NCBI GenBank assembly: GCA_944385625.1
Contig: CALWXZ010000005.1
Location: 1 to 50,779, forward strand
Direction of reading: 5' to 3'
Length of the DNA: 50,779 nt
Source of the DNA: an uncultured Flavonifractor sp.
GTDB taxonomy: Bacteria; Bacillota; Clostridia; Oscillospirales; Oscillospiraceae
The notes under the pieces were generated by a model. It saw only the letters and a program-made list of their open reading frames with translations. It made no database searches and had not been told where the DNA came from. This document shows, one piece after another, positions 47,084-50,779 of the stretch. The position numbers and the translations under genes are program-made. How positions within the stretch are numbered: the stretch's first letter is position 1; each line of letters begins with the position of its first letter.

Positions 47084-47089
47084 TTTGTT

Positions 47090-47695
47090 ATGACCAATTC
47101 TGTTTCCGCCCGGCGGCGGGTGGGGGCTCGTGCCGTTACGGTGACGGCCATGTTTTCGGCCGTAGCCTTTGTGCTGATGTTCCTGGAGTTCTCCCTGCCT
47201 ATCATCCCCAGCTTTGTGAAGATGGATGTGTCCGAGCTGCCCGCCCTGCTGGCCGCCTTCGGTCTGGGGCCGGTGTACGGCGTGGTGGTGTGCCTGGTGA
47301 AGAACCTGCTCCACCTGCTTATCACCACCACCGGCGGCGCGGGTGAGCTGTGCAACTTCCTGCTGGGGGCCTGCTTTGTGTTCCCTGCGGGCCTGATCTA
47401 CCAGCTCCACAAGTCCCGCAAGACGGCCATCCTGGGCGCCCTGGTGGGGGCGATTATCATGGCCCTGCTGTCCATCCCCCTGAACTACTACATTACCTAC
47501 CCCATTTACTCCAATTTTATGCCCATCGAAACCATCATCGGAATGTATCAGGCCATCCGCCCCTCCACCAACGGCCTGCTGGAGTGTCTCGTGGTGTTCA
47601 ACGCCCCCTTCACCCTGCTGAAGGGCCTGCTGGACGCGGTGATCTGCTTTTTGATCTATAAACCCCTGTCTCCCCTGATCCACGGAAAACGGTAA
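47090..47695 (+). CDS. ribU: Riboflavin ECF transporter S component
   Basis: A 201-residue membrane protein with six helices, the substrate-binding S component of an energy-coupling-factor importer. Typical parts are VTAMFSAVAFVLMFLEFSLP, SFVKMDVSELPALLAAF and GPVYGVVVCLVKNLLH, the RibU signature region. It pairs with shared EcfA and EcfT units encoded elsewhere. The start at 47090 is set by the riboswitch layout; earlier in-frame ATGs lie inside the riboswitch. The FMN riboswitch directly upstream supports riboflavin as the cargo. Confidence 0.95.
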   Translation: MTNSVSARRRVGARAVTVTAMFSAVAFVLMFLEFSLPIIPSFVKMDVSELPALLAAFGLGPVYGVVVCLVKNLLHLLITTTGGAGELCNFLLGACFVFPAGLIYQLHKSRKTAILGALVGAIIMALLSIPLNYYITYPIYSNFMPIETIIGMYQAIRPSTNGLLECLVVFNAPFTLLKGLLDAVICFLIYKPLSPLIHGKR

Positions 47696-47700
47696 ACGGG

Positions 47701-47729
47701 AAAACGACCGCCGAGAGGCGGTCGTTTTT
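47701..47729 (+). terminator. ribU terminator
   Basis: AAAACGACCGCC (47701-47712) pairs with GGCGGTCGTTTT around GAGA, followed by a T-run ending at 47729. It also stands between convergent genes and may stop the anti-sigma transcript. Confidence 0.92.
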
Positions 47730-47739
47730 CGTTGGGGAA

Positions 47740-48807
47740 CTAGGTCAGGGGGATGACCCAGTTCAGATCCACCCACTGACTCACCAGACCCTCGTCCATA
47801 TCGTCATAGGCGTAGTAGATGCGCTGGATGCGGATGGCGGTAATAGGGCCTGTGTCCTGAGTGAGCAGGATCTCCTGGGGGTATCCTGCCATATCGTCAG
47901 AGCGGCGGGGGACGCCCTGATAACAGGCGCCGTTCGCCCCGATAAACTGGACGCCGCAGACGGGCTCCGCCTGGAGGTCCACCAGCGATTTCCACCACTC
48001 TGATTCGTTGGGTATGGCGCCGAAGAGGGAGAGGCGGCGGCCGTCTTTGGATACCAGAGCTGTGACAAGAATCTCTCCCACGCTCTGCTCACTGCTGACA
48101 GACTCTATGGTTTCCGGTGAGGAAAGCCGCAGATCCACTTTCTGCACGGCGTCGGCAAGATAGTCCTCCACCAGAAGGGTGCAGCAGCCGGAGCCTGTGT
48201 CCGCCAATTCATAGGTAAAGACGGCCTGGGCGTAAGACTGATAGCCCTGCTCCAGGTAGCGCTGTCCCAGATATTGATGTTCCGAAAGGGAAGAAAACTG
48301 GATGCGTTTCCGCTCAAGAGCGGTATATTGGCCCTGCGGATAGGAGCCGCTGTTTGACAGATCGGTAAAGGGATTTTGTCCGGACAGGACTTTTCCATTC
48401 TGCTGTGCGGTGACTTTGACATACAGATTCTGATGAGTGGACCCATTCAGACGCTCCTCCGATTTGGACACCACCTCCAGGGGAATAAACAAAATGCCGT
48501 CCCGGACATAGGAGCCTGAAATCAAATAGGTGCGACCATTCAGGGAGAACTCCACTTCTCCATCCTGGACAAGCATAGCCTGCTGCGCATCCATGGCCCC
48601 CACCCCGGAGAAATAGTCCACGATCCGCTTCACCCCCGCCGCCAGGGCCTGATAGTTGGCCAGGCACAGGATGAGGGCCAGACAGGCGGCCGCAGTCCCC
48701 AGCCCCTTCCAGGGAATGTGGCGGGTGGCTGTGGAGGACATGGCCTCCTCGGTCAGATCAATAAGGTCGTCCTCTTCCAACACCTGATCCCAATGGTAGG
48801 CTTTCAT
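47740..48807 (-). CDS. Membrane-anchored partner of the ECF sigma factor (DUF4179-like)
   Basis: A 355-residue single-pass protein: a cytoplasmic N-terminus (1-33: MKAYHWDQVLEEDDLIDLTE), one helix (about 36-54: GLGTAAACLALILCLANYQA) and a large extracellular part. This resembles DUF4179-type anti-sigma or sensor proteins encoded after ECF sigma factors in Clostridia; I do not recognise the extracellular domain firmly. The ATG overlaps the sigma stop by ATGA, so the two proteins are made together. The likely role is to sequester the sigma factor until an envelope signal acts. Confidence 0.75.
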   Translation of the reverse strand: MKAYHWDQVLEEDDLIDLTEEAMSSTATRHIPWKGLGTAAACLALILCLANYQALAAGVKRIVDYFSGVGAMDAQQAMLVQDGEVEFSLNGRTYLISGSYVRDGILFIPLEVVSKSEERLNGSTHQNLYVKVTAQQNGKVLSGQNPFTDLSNSGSYPQGQYTALERKRIQFSSLSEHQYLGQRYLEQGYQSYAQAVFTYELADTGSGCCTLLVEDYLADAVQKVDLRLSSPETIESVSSEQSVGEILVTALVSKDGRRLSLFGAIPNESEWWKSLVDLQAEPVCGVQFIGANGACYQGVPRRSDDMAGYPQEILLTQDTGPITAIRIQRIYYAYDDMDEGLVSQWVDLNWVIPLT

Positions 48808-49343
48808 CTGGTATCCTCCTTTCCATCCCAGCCCAGTCCCTGCTGGGCCAGCAGCCGCTTCAGCTTCTTCCGCAGGCGTGTCACCCGGGCGTCCACCCCG
48901 TTGGGGGACAGGCCCAGGGTACGCCCGATCTCGGCGGAGGGCCACTGATAGAGAAAGCGCAGGGTAAAGAGCCGCCGTTCCGCCGGTCCCAGAGTCTCCA
49001 GAGCCCGGCGGAGACCGTCCCGGAGGGCGGAGCGCTCGGCGTGGTCCTCCGCCCACAGAGCCCCCTGGTGGTCCTCCAGGGGGTCCTCTCGTCGGGCGGC
49101 CAGACTGCGGCGGCGGTCCCTGGCCCGGCTGCGGACCAGCACGCAGAGATAGGTTTTTTCGCTCCCTCTGGTGGGGTCCCACCTTTGAATGCCGTCTACA
49201 TAGGCCCATAGAGCGTCCTGCACACACTCCTCGGCCTCCTCCGGATATCCGGGCAGCAGGGCGTCCGCCACCGTGCGCAGCAGTCTGCCGTACTGGTCCA
49301 GCACCCGCTGGGCCTCCTGGTCCCGGTCCATGGTGGTATCCAT
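48804..49343 (-). CDS. RNA polymerase ECF sigma factor
   Basis: A 179-residue sigma-70-family factor with region 2 (EEAEECVQDALWAYVDGIQR) and region 4 (PAERRLFTLRFLYQWPSAEI, LGLSPNGVDARVTRLRKKL), and no regions 1 or 3. ECF factors direct envelope-stress regulons. The ATG at 49343 follows a purine-rich GGGGGGGAAGG; the upstream frame to 49418 has no such site. A GGGAAAC block upstream resembles an ECF -35, but no properly spaced -10 was found, so autoregulation is only possible. The partner gene follows with an ATGA overlap. Confidence 0.92.
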   Translation of the reverse strand: MDTTMDRDQEAQRVLDQYGRLLRTVADALLPGYPEEAEECVQDALWAYVDGIQRWDPTRGSEKTYLCVLVRSRARDRRRSLAARREDPLEDHQGALWAEDHAERSALRDGLRRALETLGPAERRLFTLRFLYQWPSAEIGRTLGLSPNGVDARVTRLRKKLKRLLAQQGLGWDGKEDTR

Positions 49344-49416
49344 GCCTTCCCCCCCTTTCACCCAACAGTACGATGCGCAGGCGGAATACCTGACGGTGTT
49401 TCCCTGAATTCTTATC

Positions 49417-49477
49417 AAAAAAGCCCCTGAACGGGGGCCGGAACCGGATAAACCGATTCCGGGCCCGTTCAGGGGCT
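49417..49477 (-). terminator. clpB terminator
   Basis: On the minus strand, AGCCCCTGAACGGG (49464-49477) pairs with CCCGTTCAGGGGCT (49422-49435) around an inner CCGGAA/TTCCGG helix with a small internal loop. A T-run (49417-49422) follows. It stops clpB transcription before the sigma gene. Confidence 0.9.
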
Positions 49478-49495
49478 GGTTGGGGCTGGATAGGA

Positions 49496-50779
49496 TCAGG
49501 CCTGATCCACCACCTGGCCGGAGAGGACGCTCTTGGCCTCCACGGTCAGTTCGCCGCCCGCGCAGTCCACGGTGAGCGTGTCGCCGGGCTGGACCTGGTC
49601 GGCGATGATCTTCCGGCTGATGAGGGTCTCAACCCCGTGCTGCACAAAGCGGCGCAGGGGGCGGGCGCCGAAGGCCGGATCATAGGCGTTGTCGATGATG
49701 AAGCGCTTGGCGGCGTCGGTGAGGACCACCTTCAGCTGCTTCTCCTCCAGACGGCGGTTGAGCTCACCCACCAGCAGGTCGATGATGTGGGTGATGTTGT
49801 CCTTGGTCAGAGGCTTGTAGAACACAATCTCATCCAGACGGTTGAGGAACTCAGGCCGGAAGGAGTGCCGCAGCAGCTCCTGCACCTGGTTCTTGGCCTC
49901 CTCGGTGATTTCGCCGTTGGCGTCGATGCCGTCCAGCAGATACTGAGAGCCCAGGTTGGAGGTCAGGATAATAATGGTGTTCTTGAAGTCCACGGTGCGG
50001 CCCTGGCTGTCGGTGATGCGACCGTCGTCCAGCACCTGGAGCAGGATGTTGAATACGTCGGGATGGGCCTTCTCCACCTCGTCGAAGAGGACCACGGAGT
50101 AGGGGTGACGGCGGACGGCCTCGGTGAGCTGACCGCCCTCCTCATAGCCCACATATCCCGGAGGGGCGCCGATCAGACGGGACACGGAGAATTTCTCCAT
50201 ATACTCGCTCATATCGATACGCACCATGTTTTTCTCGCTGTCGAACAGAGCCTCGGCCAGAGTCTTGGCCAGCTCGGTCTTGCCCACGCCGGTGGGGCCC
50301 AGGAACAGGAAGGAGCCGATGGGCCGGTCGGGGTCGGCGATGCCGGCGCGGCTGCGAAGAATGGCTTCGGATACCAGACGGACGGCCTCGTCCTGGCCCA
50401 CCACCCGCTGGTGGAGAATATCCTCCAGGTGGAGCAGCTTCTCCCGCTCGCCCTCCATCAGCTTGGCCACGGGGATGCCGGTCCAGCGCTCGATGATGCG
50501 GGCGATCTCCTCCTCGGTGACCTTATCCCGCAGCAGGCTTCTGGCCTTGCCCTCGTTGGCGATGGCCTCCTCCGCCTCCAGCTGCTTGCGCAGCTCGGGG
50601 ATCTTGCCGTACTGCAGCTCGGCGGCCTTATTCAGGTCGTACTCCCGCTGGGCCTTTTCCAGTTCGGCGTTGGCGGCCTCCAAATCCTCCCGCAGCTTCT
50701 GAACCTTGCCGATGGCGTTCTTCTCATTCTCCCACTGGGCCTTCTTGGCGTTGAACTCGTCCCGCATCTCGGCCAGCTC
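49496..50779 (-). CDS. clpB: ATP-dependent chaperone ClpB, C-terminal part
   Basis: About 427 residues of the disaggregase ClpB; the 5' end lies beyond the right edge. The visible part begins in the coiled-coil middle domain ([20 protein letters not shown]), then the second AAA+ domain. That domain has Walker [10 protein letters not shown], the pore loop around [13 protein letters not shown], Walker [14 protein letters not shown], sensor TSNLGS and arginine finger [11 protein letters not shown]. ClpB works with DnaK to extract proteins from aggregates. The order and motifs are normal. No CIRCE or CtsR site can be judged because the promoter is outside. Confidence 0.97.
   Translation of the reverse strand, partial: ELAEMRDEFNAKKAQWENEKNAIGKVQKLREDLEAANAELEKAQREYDLNKAAELQYGKIPELRKQLEAEEAIANEGKARSLLRDKVTEEEIARIIERWTGIPVAKLMEGEREKLLHLEDILHQRVVGQDEAVRLVSEAILRSRAGIADPDRPIGSFLFLGPTGVGKTELAKTLAEALFDSEKNMVRIDMSEYMEKFSVSRLIGAPPGYVGYEEGGQLTEAVRRHPYSVVLFDEVEKAHPDVFNILLQVLDDGRITDSQGRTVDFKNTIIILTSNLGSQYLLDGIDANGEITEEAKNQVQELLRHSFRPEFLNRLDEIVFYKPLTKDNITHIIDLLVGELNRRLEEKQLKVVLTDAAKRFIIDNAYDPAFGARPLRRFVQHGVETLISRKIIADQVQPGDTLTVDCAGGELTVEAKSVLSGQVVDQA

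Noticed and set aside
46979..47089. Earlier in-frame starts for ribU (for example the ATG at 46979)
   Set aside because: These codons lie within the FMN riboswitch and have no ribosome site; the ATG at 47090 has both a site and a fitting N-terminus.
47740..49365. Single 541-codon minus-strand gene covering the sigma partner and the sigma gene region
   Set aside because: Its upstream part is the wrong frame of the sigma gene and is low-complexity; the ATG at 48807 with the ATGA overlap is the natural start.
49344..49415. ECF-type autoregulatory promoter upstream of the sigma gene
   Set aside because: A GGGAAAC block is present on the minus strand, but the nearest CGTA is about 25 bases away rather than the usual 16-17, so I do not claim it.
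1..50779. Mobile elements, tRNA or rRNA genes and defence systems
   Set aside because: No transposase, integrase, phage gene, tRNA-like cloverleaf, rRNA segment, CRISPR or restriction gene was recognised. The patatin-like and SLOG proteins can occur in defence systems, but here they stand beside a MATE gene or alone, without nucleotide cyclase or effector partners.

Overview
The window is about 60% GC. Coding is dense on both strands, with short gaps, many 4-base ATGA overlaps and purine-rich ribosome binding sites. Content points to an anaerobic, spore-forming Bacillota, most like the high-GC gut Oscillospiraceae (Flavonifractor/Lawsonibacter-like): a YlmC/YmxH sporulation protein, a T-box leader on leuA, an FMN riboswitch on ribU, SLH-domain surface proteins, YtrA-type GntR control, an AmmeMemoRadiSam module and an OGG1-like glycosylase. 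The lineage is an inference from gene content; no marker phylogeny was run. I see no tRNA, rRNA, CRISPR array, insertion sequence or prophage.

Layout. 1-1514 (minus): MerR-family fragment with a classic 19-bp-spacer promoter, rhodanese lipoprotein, SGNH hydrolase and a small helix-turn-helix protein. 1839-8181 (plus): a nine-gene run (esterase, AlkZ-related protein, atypical peptide deformylase, TIGR04076 protein, YfcE phosphodiesterase, DUF5714 protein, Memo/LigB-AMMECR1 fusion, radical SAM enzyme, flavin reductase) closed by a 52-bp perfect palindrome. 8264-11143 (minus): acetyltransferase, alpha/beta hydrolase, cyclophilin-like lipoprotein and CMD-cupin fusion, divergent from a LysR regulator. 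The LysR gene is followed by an OGG1-like glycosylase. 13151-19516 (plus): Rrf2 and PucR regulators, NCS1 permease, DUF917 protein and hydantoinase/oxoprolinase, probably a heterocycle (hydantoin- or thiohydantoin-like) uptake and breakdown operon with a duplicated palindrome in its control region.

19720-31854: an SLH-GH25 lysozyme with a Thr-Pro repeat linker, a His-tailed NifX-like protein, leuA under a T-box, a GntR-ABC transporter operon with a double operator on a consensus promoter, an ABC-F ATPase, a GHL10-SLH surface hydrolase and a Cys-rich miniprotein. 31924-38379: an M20 amidohydrolase, two MATE exporters (one beside a patatin-like phospholipase), an AEC transporter and YlmC. 38491-43838: glmS, then an oligopeptide/nickel-type binding protein and two permeases with no ATPase genes. 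43914-50779: a K+/H+ antiporter, a winged-helix regulator, a SLOG-fold protein, riboswitch-controlled ribU, an ECF sigma factor with its membrane partner, and the 3' part of clpB.

Most regulation is visible in the DNA: about a dozen sigma-A-type promoters with 16-18 bp spacers, two riboswitches, several dyads and terminators shared by convergent genes. Family names are recognised from motifs, not from database searches.
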